Shown: positions 16,073 through 25,182 of the stretch, one piece after another
Numbering within the stretch: the first letter of the stretch is position 1
How the letters are laid out: every line of letters begins with the position of its first letter
NCBI GenBank assembly: GCA_963744575.1
Contig: CAVUUF010000003.1
Span: 124,001-188,000, forward strand
Length of the DNA: 64,000 bases
Reading direction: 5' to 3'
DNA from: Palsa-504 sp963744575
GTDB taxonomy: Bacteria > Actinomycetota > Actinomycetes > Streptosporangiales > Streptosporangiaceae
Translations under genes and position numbers: made by a program
The notes under the pieces: generated by a model
The model's input: the letters and a program-made list of their open reading frames with translations, nothing else
What the model was told of the DNA's origin: nothing
Databases searched by the model: none

Positions 16073-17077
16073 GTGACGCAGACCATTGTCATCACCGGAG
16101 CGAGCGCCGGCATCGGCCGGGCAGCGGCCCGGATGTTCGGCGAGCGCGGAGATAGCGTCGCGCTTGTCGCGCGCGGCCAGGCCGGCCTGGAAGGTGCCGC
16201 CCGCGACGTGCAGCGGGCCGGCGGCGCGGCCCTGGCCGTGCCGGCCGACGTGGCGGACTACGCCCAGGTGGAAGCCGCGGCCAAGCAGGTCGAAGACACC
16301 CTCGGCCCGATCGACGTGTGGGTCAACGTGGCGTTCGCCTCGGTGTTCGCCCCGTTCGCCGAGACCGAGCCGGAGGAGTTCCGGCGGGTGACCGAGGTGA
16401 GCTACCTGGGGTTCGTGTACGGCACCATGGTGGCCCTGGCCCGGATGCGACCGCGCGACCGCGGCGCCATCGTGCAGGTCGGCTCGGCGCTCGGTGCCCG
16501 CAGCATCCCGCTGCAGGCCGCCTACTGCGGCGCCAAGCACGCGATCAACGGATTCACCGAGTCGCTGCGCTGCGAGCTCAGGCACGACCGGTCCAACGTC
16601 CACGTCACCGTCGTCCAGATGCCCGCGGTCAACACGCCGCAGTTCTCCTGGGTGCGTTCCAGGGTGCCCGGGCACCCGCAGCCAGTCCCGCCGATCTACC
16701 AGCCGGAGGTGGCTGCCCGCGGCGTCGTCTACGCGGCCAGCCATCCCCAGCGCAAGCAGTACTTCGTCGGGGCGAGCACCACGGCCACCATCCTGGCCAA
16801 CCGGGTGGCACCCGCCCTGCTCGACCGGTACCTGGCCAGGACCGGCTACAAGTCGCAGCAGACCGGTGAGCGCGAGCCTGACCGGCCGGACAACCTCTGG
16901 ACGCCGGTGGACGAGCCGCGTGGTGAGGACCACGGCGCGCACGGGGAGTTCGACGACCGGTCGCACCCGCGCAGCGCGCAGCTGCTCATGTCCCAGCACC
17001 CGATGGCCACCGTGGCCGCCGGGGCGGCGGCCGCCGCGGCGGGCGTGGCTCTCGCCAGCTGGGCTCGCCGCCGGTGA
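16073..17077 (+). CDS. Short-chain dehydrogenase/reductase with C-terminal extension and membrane anchor
   Basis: 334 residues, about 90 longer than a classical SDR. NAD(P)-binding ITGASAGIGRAA is at residue 7; the second strand shows VNVAFASVF in place of the usual NNAG, so that motif is divergent; the catalytic Tyr/Lys pair is in AAYCGAKHAINGF, with the Ser in VQVGSALGAR. The C-terminus has a polar linker and then a hydrophobic stretch (MATVAAGAAAAAAGVALASW) that may anchor it to the membrane. GTG 16073 is preferred because an ATG two bases earlier is followed at once by a stop. Expression from a SigB-type promoter suggests a stress role. Confidence 0.85.
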   Translation: MTQTIVITGASAGIGRAAARMFGERGDSVALVARGQAGLEGAARDVQRAGGAALAVPADVADYAQVEAAAKQVEDTLGPIDVWVNVAFASVFAPFAETEPEEFRRVTEVSYLGFVYGTMVALARMRPRDRGAIVQVGSALGARSIPLQAAYCGAKHAINGFTESLRCELRHDRSNVHVTVVQMPAVNTPQFSWVRSRVPGHPQPVPPIYQPEVAARGVVYAASHPQRKQYFVGASTTATILANRVAPALLDRYLARTGYKSQQTGEREPDRPDNLWTPVDEPRGEDHGAHGEFDDRSHPRSAQLLMSQHPMATVAAGAAAAAAGVALASWARRR

Positions 17078-17084
17078 CCACCTT

Positions 17085-17100
17085 GGCGGCCCGGGCCGCC
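17085..17100. terminator. Palindrome between convergent SDR and kinase genes
   Basis: GGCGGCCCGGGCCGCC is a perfect 16-bp palindrome just after the SDR stop at 17077, followed by GGTGATCACC (17104-17113). It lies in the 91-bp gap to the convergent kinase gene and may act as a terminator in either direction; no T-tract is present. Confidence 0.45.
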
Positions 17101-17168
17101 CGCCGGTGATCACCCGCCGGCTCCGGCTCGCCGAGGCGACCCGCCCCGGTCTCCCGCGGTCCCTCAGG

Positions 17169-20100
17169 TCACCGGCCGACGAGCCAGCGTTCCATGCAGG
17201 CCAGCAGCTCATCGGTGTCGACCGGCTTGGTGACGTAGTCGCTGGCTCCCGCCGCGATGCTCTTTTCCTTGTCCCCCGGCATGGCCCGGGCGGTCACCGC
17301 GATGATCGGCAGGGTGGCGAAGGCGGGCATCTGCCTGATCTTGGTCATGGTCGCGTAGCCGTCCAGGCCCGGCATCATCACGTCCATCAGGATGAGGTCG
17401 GTGTCCTCGGCGCCGAGCAGGACTTCGATGCCCTTCCGTCCGTCGGCCGCCTGGGTCACGGTCATGCCGTAGAGCTCGAGCGTGCTCGTGATCGCGAACA
17501 CGTTGCGCGGGTCGTCGTCGATGACCAGGATCCTTCGTCCGCGCAGCGCCTCGTGCTCGCCGGCCTGCGGTGTCGGGCGCGGCGGGCTCTCGGCCGCCGA
17601 TTCCCTTATCAGCGCGGGGACGTGCTCGGGCTGAGCCGCCGACAGGTGCAAGGTGATGCGCTCACGCAGTTCGTCGAGCGAGGGCAGCAGCTCCAGCGGC
17701 TGCGCGCCGAACCGCAGCCTCGCCAGCCTGGCCTGCGCGCTGTCGAGCTTGTCCCTGGTGTGCGCGAGCACCGGGATCTCGCGCAGCGCGGGCTCTTCCT
17801 GGAGCCGTTCGAGGAAGGCGAAGGCGGAGGCGTCCTCCAGGCCGAGATCCAGGACGACGCACTGATGCGGCGCGGTGCTGAGCGCATCGATGCCCTGGTC
17901 GGGACTGGTCGCCGTGGCCACGTGCACCGGGCCGTGGATGCCGGTCAGATCGGAGACCGCGCTGTGGGCGAGTAGGGTGAGCAGGCCGCCCCGCGCGCCC
18001 TCGAGCACCAGCAGACGGCGCCCTCCCGGTGCGGTGTCGTCAGGTATCGCCGGCTGTAGCTGCAACGCCTCGGTCGCGCCGGCGTTCCCGCCGCCGTTGA
18101 GCGGGTACTCGGCCGCGTCGCGGCCGGCCAGCCCGGCTGCCTGGACCGCCACACCGGGCAGTTCACCGGGCAGGTAGAGGGTGAACGTGCTGCCCCGGCC
18201 GAGTTCGCTTTCCGCGGTGATCTCGCCGCCGAGCAGCGCGCCGACCTCGCGGGCGATCGACAGCCCGAGCCCGGTGCCACCGTACCGGCGGCTGAGCGTG
18301 CCGTCCCCTTGCTGGAAGGCGCCGAAGATCGTGCTGAGGTTGTCCGGCGTGATGCCGATGCCGGTGTCGGCGACCGAGAACGCCAGCATCGCGCTTCCGT
18401 CGGACGCATGCCGGGTGCTCCGGCCGACGCGCAGCACGACGTGGCCCCGCTCGGTGAACTTGACCGCGTTGGCCACCAGGTTGCCGAGCACCTGGCGCAG
18501 CCGCTGGCGGTCGGTGCGCAGTTCCGCCGGGGTTTCCGCCTCGGTCTTGACCGCGAACTCCAGTCCCTTCTCGGCGGTGAGCGGCTGGAACGTGGCCTGG
18601 ATGTCCTCGAGCAGCGCACTGAGCGGGAACCGCTCGGCGTGGATGTCCATCCGCCCCGCCTCGACCTTGGACAGGTCGAGGATGTCGTTGATGAGCTGGA
18701 GCAGGTCCGAACCGGCCGAATGGATGACGTTGGCGTACTCGACCTGCTTGGCGGACAGGTTCCGGCCCGGGTTCTGCGCCAGCAGCCGGGCCAGGATGAG
18801 CAGGCTGTTCAGCGGGGTGCGCAGCTCGTGAGACATGTTGGCCAGGAACTGCGACTTGTACTTCGAGGCCAGGGCCAGCTGCCGGGCGCGCTCCTCGATC
18901 TCCTGCCTGGCCTGCTCGATCTCGGCGTTCTTGGTCTCGATGTCGCGGTTCTGCGCCGCCAGCAGGGCCGCCTTATCCTCCAGCTCGGCGTTGGACCGCT
19001 GCAGCTCGACCTGCTGGTCCTGCAGTTCCCCCGACCGCACCTGCAATTCGGAGGTGAGCCGCTGCGACTCCTCGAGCAGCGCGTCGGTCCGTGCGTTCGC
19101 GATGATCGTGTTGAAGTTGACCCCGAGGGTCTCGGTCAGCTGCTCCAGGAAGTCGGTCTGCACCGGGGTGAACGGCGTGAACGAGGCGAGCTCGATGACG
19201 CCGAGTACCTGGTCCTCGAACAAGATGGGCAGCACCGCCAGGTTCGCGGGCGGCGCCTCGCCGAGGCCGGAGGAGATCTTGACGTAGCCCTCGGGCAGGC
19301 CGGCGACCACGATCGACCGCTTGCTGCGGGCCACCTGGCCGATGAGGGACTGGCCCAGCCGGTACTGGATCGGCGCCGTCTTGTCGGCCCGCAGCCCGTA
19401 GCCGGCGATGAGGCGGAGCCGGGTGTCGCCGTTGGCCGGCTCGGACAGGAAGAAGGTGCCGTGCTGCGCGCCGACCAGCGGGGCCAGCTTGTCCATGATC
19501 AGCTCGGCTACGACGGCCAGGTCCCGGTGGCCTTGCATCATGCCCGCGATCCTGGCCAGGTTGGTCTTCAGCCAGTCCTGCTGCTGGTTGGCCCGGATGG
19601 TCTCGCGCAGCGAGTGGACCATCGCGTTGATGTTGTCCTTGAGCTCGGCGACCTCGCCCTGGGCCTCCACGGAGATCGAACGGGTCAGGTCGCCCGATGC
19701 GACCGCGCTGGTCACCTCCGCGATCGCGCGGACCTGCCTGGTCAGGTTCCCGGCCAGCTCGTTCACGTTCTCAGTCAGCCGCTTCCAGGTGCCCGACACG
19801 CCCTCGACCTCGGCCTGGCCGCCCAGCCGCCCCTCGCTGCCCACCTCGCGGGCGACCCGGGTGACCTCGGCGGCGAACGCGGACAGCTGGTCGACCATGG
19901 TGTTGATGGTGGTCTTCAGCTCCAGGATCTCGCCGCGGGCGTCGACATCGATCTTCTTGGACAGGTCGCCCTGCGCGACCGCGGTGGTGACCTGCGCGAT
20001 GTTGCGCACCTGGCTGGTCAGGTTGTTCGCCATCGAGTTGACGTTGTCGGTCAGGTCCTTCCAGGTGCCTGAGACGCCCTTCACGTCGGCCTGGCCGCCG

Positions 20101-21158
20101 AGCCGGCCCTCGGTGCCGACGTCGCGGGCCACCCTGGTCACCTCGTCCGCGAATGCGGACAGCGTGCCGACCATCCGGTTGATCGTCTGGGCCAGCGCCG
20201 CGACCTCGCCCTTGGCTTCCACCGTGATCTGCTGGCTCAGGTCACCGCGCTCTACCGCCGTGGCCACCTGGGCGATGGAGCGCACCTGGGCGGTCAGGTT
20301 GGAGGCCATCACGTTGACGTTGTCGGTCAGGTCCTTCCAGGTGCCTGAGACGCCGCGGACGACGGCCTGGCCGCCGAGGTTACCCAGGGTGCCGACCTCG
20401 CGGGCCACCCGGGTCGCCTCGTCCGCGAATGCGGACAGCTGGTCGACCATCGTGTTGATGGTCTCCTTCAGCTCCAGGATCTCGCCCCGGGCGTCGACCC
20501 GGATCTTCTGGGTCAGGTCGCCCTTGGCCACCGCCGTGGTCACCTCGGCGATGGAGCGCACCTGGTCGGTCAGGTTGGCCGCCATCACGTTGACCAACTC
20601 GGTCAGGTCCTTCCAGGTGCCCGAGACGCCCTTCACGTCGGCCTGGCCGCCGAGCCGGCCCTCGGTGCCGACCTCGCGGGCCACCCGGGTCACCTCGTCG
20701 GCGAACGACGACAGCTGGTCGACCATGGTGTTGAGGGTGGACTTCAGCTCCAGGATCTCACCGCGGGCGTCCACGTCGATCTTCTGGCTCAGGTCGCCCT
20801 TGGCCACCGCCGTGGCCACCTGCGCGATGTTGCGCACCTGCCCGGTAAGGTTGCCCGCCATGGCGTTGACGTTGTCGGTCAGGTCCTTCCAGGTGCCCGA
20901 CACTCCGGGGACGTACGCCTGGCCGCCCAGCTTGCCTTCGGTGCCGACCTCGCGGGCCACCCGGGTGACCTCGGAGGTGAACAGGTCGAGCTGGTCCGCC
21001 ATCCCGTTGAATTCCGTGGCGATCTCGTCCATGAGCGGATCGCCGGTCTTGGCCAGGCGGGTGCTGAAGTCGCCGCCGCGCACCGCGGTCAGGCCCGCGA
21101 GCAGCTGCTCGAGTCCCGACTTGTCGAGCCGCGGACCGGACTGGACCATATCCGTCAC
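17169..21158 (-). CDS. Soluble HAMP-array hybrid sensor histidine kinase (HAMP6-GAF-HK-REC-REC)
   Basis: 1329 residues from a GTG at 21158 (GGGAG upstream). Six HAMP-like units with GDLxxxIxVxARGE cores and VSGTWKDLT blocks occupy about residues 25-540. A GAF domain follows (about 560-720), then a coiled coil, the H-box FLANMSHELRTPLNSLL, N-box NLVANAVKFTERG and GTGLGLSIAREVG. The first receiver is degenerate (VVLDLGLED); the last has the phospho-acceptor in LILMDVMMPGLDG and a conserved KPVD end. No transmembrane segment or signal peptide is seen, so the kinase is cytoplasmic. It is divergent from the SpoIIE phosphatase at 21347, so both may share inputs. Ligand and partner are unknown. Confidence 0.93.
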   Translation of the reverse strand: MTDMVQSGPRLDKSGLEQLLAGLTAVRGGDFSTRLAKTGDPLMDEIATEFNGMADQLDLFTSEVTRVAREVGTEGKLGGQAYVPGVSGTWKDLTDNVNAMAGNLTGQVRNIAQVATAVAKGDLSQKIDVDARGEILELKSTLNTMVDQLSSFADEVTRVAREVGTEGRLGGQADVKGVSGTWKDLTELVNVMAANLTDQVRSIAEVTTAVAKGDLTQKIRVDARGEILELKETINTMVDQLSAFADEATRVAREVGTLGNLGGQAVVRGVSGTWKDLTDNVNVMASNLTAQVRSIAQVATAVERGDLSQQITVEAKGEVAALAQTINRMVGTLSAFADEVTRVARDVGTEGRLGGQADVKGVSGTWKDLTDNVNSMANNLTSQVRNIAQVTTAVAQGDLSKKIDVDARGEILELKTTINTMVDQLSAFAAEVTRVAREVGSEGRLGGQAEVEGVSGTWKRLTENVNELAGNLTRQVRAIAEVTSAVASGDLTRSISVEAQGEVAELKDNINAMVHSLRETIRANQQQDWLKTNLARIAGMMQGHRDLAVVAELIMDKLAPLVGAQHGTFFLSEPANGDTRLRLIAGYGLRADKTAPIQYRLGQSLIGQVARSKRSIVVAGLPEGYVKISSGLGEAPPANLAVLPILFEDQVLGVIELASFTPFTPVQTDFLEQLTETLGVNFNTIIANARTDALLEESQRLTSELQVRSGELQDQQVELQRSNAELEDKAALLAAQNRDIETKNAEIEQARQEIEERARQLALASKYKSQFLANMSHELRTPLNSLLILARLLAQNPGRNLSAKQVEYANVIHSAGSDLLQLINDILDLSKVEAGRMDIHAERFPLSALLEDIQATFQPLTAEKGLEFAVKTEAETPAELRTDRQRLRQVLGNLVANAVKFTERGHVVLRVGRSTRHASDGSAMLAFSVADTGIGITPDNLSTIFGAFQQGDGTLSRRYGGTGLGLSIAREVGALLGGEITAESELGRGSTFTLYLPGELPGVAVQAAGLAGRDAAEYPLNGGGNAGATEALQLQPAIPDDTAPGGRRLLVLEGARGGLLTLLAHSAVSDLTGIHGPVHVATATSPDQGIDALSTAPHQCVVLDLGLEDASAFAFLERLQEEPALREIPVLAHTRDKLDSAQARLARLRFGAQPLELLPSLDELRERITLHLSAAQPEHVPALIRESAAESPPRPTPQAGEHEALRGRRILVIDDDPRNVFAITSTLELYGMTVTQAADGRKGIEVLLGAEDTDLILMDVMMPGLDGYATMTKIRQMPAFATLPIIAVTARAMPGDKEKSIAAGASDYVTKPVDTDELLACMERWLVGR
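19620..21085 (-). repeat. 276-bp tandem repeat encoding HAMP units
   Basis: The kinase coding sequence repeats with a period of about 276 bp (92 residues). Marker phrases recur at that spacing, for example the CTGGTCGACCAT block near 19888, 20439 and 20714 and a diverged copy near 20163. Six GDL/GDF units and five VSGTWKDLT or VSGTWKRLT copies are visible. Near-identical copies make unequal recombination possible. Confidence 0.8.
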
Positions 21159-21346
21159 CCAAGCGCTCCCATCACCTGCGCGGGCGCGCCCCCGGGGCGC
21201 GTCTGGCACCGTCGTGCGATCTATACCGATGGTAGACCGGATGTCACTATCATGGGCGAACACACTTCTTATGAGCGTCTTATGAATGCCAGGGCCCTCA
21301 AGCCCGCCGTGCCGGGAGACAGGGTGACCAAGGGAGGCGCGTGATC

Positions 21347-23710
21347 GTGGCGGCCAGCGATGACGATACGCTGCGGCTCGCCGCGGTCATCGACCGGCAG
21401 CGGCGTGAGCTTGACCGCCTGCGCGCCGCGGCCGCGGGCGAGTCGGTGGCCGGGATGGCCAGGGGCGTGCTGATGGAACGGTTCGGCCTGTCCCCGGCCG
21501 AGGCCGCGATCCAGCTCGCCGAGCTGGTCGCGGCGACCGGCGTGCCCCCGGCCGAGATGGCGGCGGCCATCTTGTCGCCGGGCGGCTCGGTGGATCTCGG
21601 TACGACCGCGGTACGGGCGACGGGAAGCGGCGGCCAGCCCGGCCCTCGGGCGCGCGGTCAGCCCGGGGCCATCCTGGTCGGCGCCGCGGCCGAGCTCGCC
21701 GCCGACGGCGCCGAGCTGGCCGGGACCGCGGCCGGGCAGCTGACGTCGCTCGGCGCGACCGCGGTCGTGCTCTGGCTGCTGGAGGGGGACGGCGGGCTCG
21801 CGCTGCTCGGCGCGGTCGGCCTGTCCGGCGACGAGACCAGCCGCTGGCGGCACATCCCGCCGCAGCTGGATTGTCCCGCCCAGCGGGTGGCCCACGGGGA
21901 CGCCGACCTGTGGTGGGACACGGGCCGTCCGGAGGCGGACGCCGTGCCGGTGATCGGGCGGCCGCATGGTGCCCGGGTGGTCCTCGCGCTGCGCGAGCGG
22001 AACGGCGCCCTGCTCGGCGTCATGGAGTCCATCTGGCCCGAACCGGTCGCGGCCCTGGAAGCCGAGACCCGCCCCGGGCTATCCGCCCTGGCCGCGGGCT
22101 GCGCGCGGGTGATCGGTGCCCGCCTGGCGCACGGCGACCTGGCGGCCGCGCAGCCGAAACCCGCGGTGTATAGCCTGCTCGACGGCCTGGCCGACTCGGT
22201 GCTTGTGGCCCAGGCGATCAGGGACGACGCGGGCCGGCTGAGCGACTTCAGCATCGAGCACGTCAGCCCCGGGTTCGCCGACCCCGCCGGGCGGCCGGGA
22301 TCCGAGGTGGTCAGGCTGACCCTGCTCGAGGCCTATCCGGCGAGCGTGTCCGGCTCCGGGTTGTTCGCCCAGGCCCGGCAGGTCCTGGCCGACGGCGTGC
22401 CCCGGCACGTGCCCGGCGCGCTAAGCGCTTCGCCGGGCACCGGGCTCCCGGCCGGCCCGGGCGGCGTCGGCCAGGCCCCGCTCACGGACCTGCGCGTGGC
22501 CAGGTTCTTCGACGGGGTGATCTGCACCTGGCACCGCGCGGGCACCGATGACCGGATGGCCATGCTCCTCGAGCACGCACAACGGCTCGGCCGTCTCGGC
22601 GGCTGGGAGGAGGACCTGGTCACCGGCACCGTGCGCTGGACCGATTCGGCCTTCGAGCTGTTCGGCCTGGCGCCGCACCCGGGTGCCGAGATACCGCTGG
22701 CGGACCTGCACAGCTACGTGATAGCGGCGGACAAGCCGGTGGTGAAGCGTTTCCGCCAGAACCTGTCCGAGCAGCGGGAGGCGCTGACCTCGACCTTCCG
22801 GGTCGTCCATCCTGACGACCGGAGCATCAGGCAGATCCGGGTCTTCGCCGAGCCGGTGCTTGACCCGGCCGGCGCGGTGGTGGCGCTGCGCGGCGCCTTC
22901 CAGGACGTCTCGGCTCACTACCACATGCAGGTCGCGCTGGCCGCCACCCGGGACCAGCTCGCCGACAGCGAACAGCGCGTCGCGGAGGAGCACCTGCTCG
23001 CGCTGCGATTGCAGCAGGCCATCATGCCGCCGGACGAAGAGCCGGTGGCGGTGGCCGGGATCGATGTGGCCGTGCGTTACCGCCCGGTCGGCGAGGGCCA
23101 CCTGGTGGGCGGCGACTGGTACGACACGCTGCTGCTGCCGAGCAAGGACGTCCTGCTGGTCGTCGGGGACGTCGCGGGGCATGGCATCGACGCGGTGACC
23201 GGGATGGTGGCGGCCCGGAACTCGCTCCGTGGCCTGGCCATCACCGGCGCCGGCCCGGCCGAGCTGATCCGCATGCTCAACGGGGTGGTGTGCGCCCTCA
23301 CCCGGGGGGTGGTGGGGACCGTCGTCTGCGGGCTCTACAATCCCGGCACGCACGTCCTGCGCTGGGCCCGCGCCGGGCACCTGCCGCCGGTCCTGGTCCG
23401 CGATGGGACCGCCGCCGAGCTGCCGCTTCCCGGCGGGGTCCTGCTTGGCATGGACCCGGACGCCGGCTACGAGGAGGTCACTGAGTCGCTGCGGCCCGGC
23501 GATACGCTGCTGCTGTTCACCGACGGGCTCATCGAGCGGCGCGGCACGTCGATCGTGGACGTGCTCGGGGAGTTCGTCACCACGCTCGGCCCGCTGTCCG
23601 GACCCGCGGGCCAGCAGGTCCCCGCTGCCGCCCAGGCCGACCGGATACTCGCGAACGCCGTCTCCGACACCGAAGACGACGCCTGCCTAGTAGCGGTGCG
23701 CATCCGCTGA
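21347..23710 (+). CDS. ANTAR-GAF-PAS-SpoIIE serine phosphatase (RsbU-like)
   Basis: 787 residues. The N-terminal 60 residues have an ANTAR-like helix set (AVIDRQRRELDRLRAAAAGE, GVLMERFGLSPAEAAIQL). A GAF domain (about 100-255) and a PAS/PAC pair (about 380-540, FELFGLAPHPG) follow, then a SpoIIE PP2C domain: IMPPDEEPVAVAGIDVAVRY, GGDWYDTLLL, VVGDVAGHGIDAVTGMVAAR, RAGHLPPVLV and LLFTDGLIE. It would dephosphorylate antagonist proteins of partner-switching modules. GTG 21347 is chosen because GGAGG then lies 9 nt upstream; an in-frame GTG at 21341 is 3 nt from the RBS. It is divergent from the HAMP-array kinase. Confidence 0.9.
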   Translation: MAASDDDTLRLAAVIDRQRRELDRLRAAAAGESVAGMARGVLMERFGLSPAEAAIQLAELVAATGVPPAEMAAAILSPGGSVDLGTTAVRATGSGGQPGPRARGQPGAILVGAAAELAADGAELAGTAAGQLTSLGATAVVLWLLEGDGGLALLGAVGLSGDETSRWRHIPPQLDCPAQRVAHGDADLWWDTGRPEADAVPVIGRPHGARVVLALRERNGALLGVMESIWPEPVAALEAETRPGLSALAAGCARVIGARLAHGDLAAAQPKPAVYSLLDGLADSVLVAQAIRDDAGRLSDFSIEHVSPGFADPAGRPGSEVVRLTLLEAYPASVSGSGLFAQARQVLADGVPRHVPGALSASPGTGLPAGPGGVGQAPLTDLRVARFFDGVICTWHRAGTDDRMAMLLEHAQRLGRLGGWEEDLVTGTVRWTDSAFELFGLAPHPGAEIPLADLHSYVIAADKPVVKRFRQNLSEQREALTSTFRVVHPDDRSIRQIRVFAEPVLDPAGAVVALRGAFQDVSAHYHMQVALAATRDQLADSEQRVAEEHLLALRLQQAIMPPDEEPVAVAGIDVAVRYRPVGEGHLVGGDWYDTLLLPSKDVLLVVGDVAGHGIDAVTGMVAARNSLRGLAITGAGPAELIRMLNGVVCALTRGVVGTVVCGLYNPGTHVLRWARAGHLPPVLVRDGTAAELPLPGGVLLGMDPDAGYEEVTESLRPGDTLLLFTDGLIERRGTSIVDVLGEFVTTLGPLSGPAGQQVPAAAQADRILANAVSDTEDDACLVAVRIR

Positions 23711-23749
23711 CCTTGCCGGAGTGCTGGCTCACGGGACCAGGGGGTGACC

Positions 23750-23773
23750 GTTCGCACAGGTGCTGTGCGGAAC
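23750..23773 (+). terminator. Hairpin after the SpoIIE phosphatase gene
   Basis: GTT-CGCACAG (23750-23759), loop GTG, CTGTGCG, then AAC with one bulged G (23763-23773). About ten paired bases, 40 bp after the stop; no T-tract. Confidence 0.5.
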
Positions 23774-23798
23774 CGGGTTCTCGGTATCCGGTCGCCCG

Positions 23799-23823
23799 GT
23801 TTACTCGTGCCGTCCGCGGGAAG
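23799..23823 (+). promoter_or_regulatory. Possible SigB-type promoter (one mismatch) before the Rieske gene
   Basis: GTTT (23799-23802), 15-nt spacer, GGGAAG (23818-23823). The T of GGGTA is A. The -10-like box is only 12 bp before ATG 23835, which would leave almost no leader. Confidence 0.3.
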
Positions 23824-23834
23824 CCCGGTACGTC

Positions 23835-24668
23835 ATGCAGCCGATTTCCCGACTGGAGCAGGACTCCCGTCTCGACAGGATCGTAACCGTCGGCCAGCGA
23901 GCGGCCCGGCTGGTCAAGCCGGGCAAGATCCGCGACGCGCTGCACGGGGTGTGGCTCGGGCACCCGTTGCATCCCGTGCTGGTCCAGGCCCCTACCGGGG
24001 CCTGGCTCTCGGCGAGCATCCTCGATTTCACCGGCGGTGACGAGAAGGCCTCCCGGCGGCTGGTCGCGGCCGGGCTGATCGCGGCGGTCCCGGCCACGGC
24101 GGCGGGGGCGGCCGATTGGTCAGAGCAGCACGAACAGCAGATGCGGGTCGGCGTCGTCCATGCCGCGGGTAATCTCGCCGCGCTGAGTCTGTACGGAGCA
24201 TCGCTGATATCTCGCGCACCGCGGCTGAGCCGGGTCCTGCGGCTGGCCGGACTGGCCGTGGTCTCGGCGAGCGGCCTGCTGGGCGGCCATATCTCATTCC
24301 GCCTGGCCGGCGGCGCCAATCACGCCGAAGAGGTGCCGCATCTGGTCGAGCCCGGCTGGCAGTACCTGATGCTCGCGTCCGACCTGCCCGAGGGCAAGCC
24401 GGCCCGCCAGATGGTGGGCGAGGTGCCGGTGGTGGCCATCAGGTCCGGCGGAGATGTGTACGTGCTGGCCGACCGGTGCAGTCACATGTCCGGTCCGCTG
24501 TCCGACGGGGAACTGGCGGACGGCTGCCTGACCTGTCCGTGGCACGGCAGCGTCTTCCGTATCGCCGACGGATCGGTGGCCCGCGGTCCCGCCACGGCCC
24601 CGCAGCCCGCGTTCGAGGTACGCGAGGCCGGCGGTGCCCTCCAGGTCTGCCTGCCCGGCGCCGGCTGA
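23835..24668 (+). CDS. DUF2231-Rieske [2Fe-2S] fusion membrane protein
   Basis: 277 residues. The N-terminal part (ALHGVWLGHPLHPVLVQAPT) is a DUF2231 domain with several membrane spans, including RRLVAAGLIAAVPATAAGAA and VLRLAGLAVVSASGLLGGHI. The C-terminal 100 residues are a Rieske domain: CSHMSGPLSDGE and LTCPWHGSVF give C-x-H (16 residues) C-x2-H for a [2Fe-2S] cluster. The protein likely transfers electrons at the membrane. The ATG at 23835 is used; an in-frame upstream start at 23760 would add 25 unrelated residues. Partner oxidase or reductase is not encoded next to it. Confidence 0.85.
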   Translation: MQPISRLEQDSRLDRIVTVGQRAARLVKPGKIRDALHGVWLGHPLHPVLVQAPTGAWLSASILDFTGGDEKASRRLVAAGLIAAVPATAAGAADWSEQHEQQMRVGVVHAAGNLAALSLYGASLISRAPRLSRVLRLAGLAVVSASGLLGGHISFRLAGGANHAEEVPHLVEPGWQYLMLASDLPEGKPARQMVGEVPVVAIRSGGDVYVLADRCSHMSGPLSDGELADGCLTCPWHGSVFRIADGSVARGPATAPQPAFEVREAGGALQVCLPGAG

Positions 24669-24701
24669 CCGTAACGCGGCCAGCCATTCTGGCTCGTTCG
24701 C

Positions 24702-24726
24702 GTTAGACCCGCCGTCGCGCGGGTAG
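24702..24726 (+). promoter_or_regulatory. SigB/SigF-type promoter upstream of Holin-X operon
   Basis: GTTA (24702-24705), 15-nt spacer, GGGTAG (24721-24726), 36 bp before ATG 24763. The -10 matches exactly and the -35 differs in one base from GTTT. Confidence 0.6.
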
Positions 24727-24762
24727 AGCGCGTGCTCGAGCGCAAAGGAAAGGGCAGTCCAT

Positions 24763-25182
24763 ATGGAACGTTCAAGCACCACGCAGTCCCCTCACGACGA
24801 GGAACATTCCACCGGTGAGCTGGTCAAGATGATGTCCGAGCATGTCTCGGCGCTCATCCGTGACGAGCTGAAGCTCGCTCAGGTGGAGATGACGAGCAAG
24901 GGCAAGCAGGCGGCCGTGGGCGCGGGCATGTTCGGGGCCAGCGGCGTGGTGGCGTTCTACGGCGTGGGCTGCCTGCTGGCGTGCGCCATCATCGCCATCA
25001 GCGGCGCGGTGGCGGCCTGGCTCGCCGCCCTCATCGTCGGCGCGGTCCTGCTGGTGGTCGCCGGAATCACGGCCCTGCTCGGCAAGCGTCGGATGCGGAA
25101 GGCCGCGCCTCCGCTGCCGCAGCAGGCCGTCGCCGATGTCAGGGCCGATGTCGAAGAGATCAGGGAAAGGGCGCAGCGATGA
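24763..25182 (+). CDS. Actinobacterial Holin-X (DUF1469-type) membrane protein
   Basis: 139 residues with two hydrophobic segments (FYGVGCLLACAIIAISGAVA and ALIVGAVLLVVAGITALLG). The N-terminal region with STGELVKMMSEHVSALIRDE and LAQVEMTSKGK is typical of the phage-holin-like Holin-X/DUF1469 family in actinobacteria, which is found with DUF3618 and YihY genes. The C-terminus is an amphipathic, acidic helix. ATG 24763 follows GGAAAGGG. The stop overlaps the next ATG (ATGA, 25179-25182), so the three genes form an operon. Despite the name, no phage genes are here. Predicted role is in envelope integrity; not proven. Confidence 0.85.
   Translation: MERSSTTQSPHDEEHSTGELVKMMSEHVSALIRDELKLAQVEMTSKGKQAAVGAGMFGASGVVAFYGVGCLLACAIIAISGAVAAWLAALIVGAVLLVVAGITALLGKRRMRKAAPPLPQQAVADVRADVEEIRERAQR

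Noticed and set aside
17104..17113. GGTGATCACC palindrome as an operator
   Set aside because: It is between two convergent genes, so a role as operator is unlikely; it is better explained as part of a terminator region.
24763..25182. Holin-X as evidence for a prophage
   Set aside because: No other phage gene is near. Holin-X/DUF1469 proteins are common chromosomal envelope proteins, here in an operon with DUF3618 and YihY.
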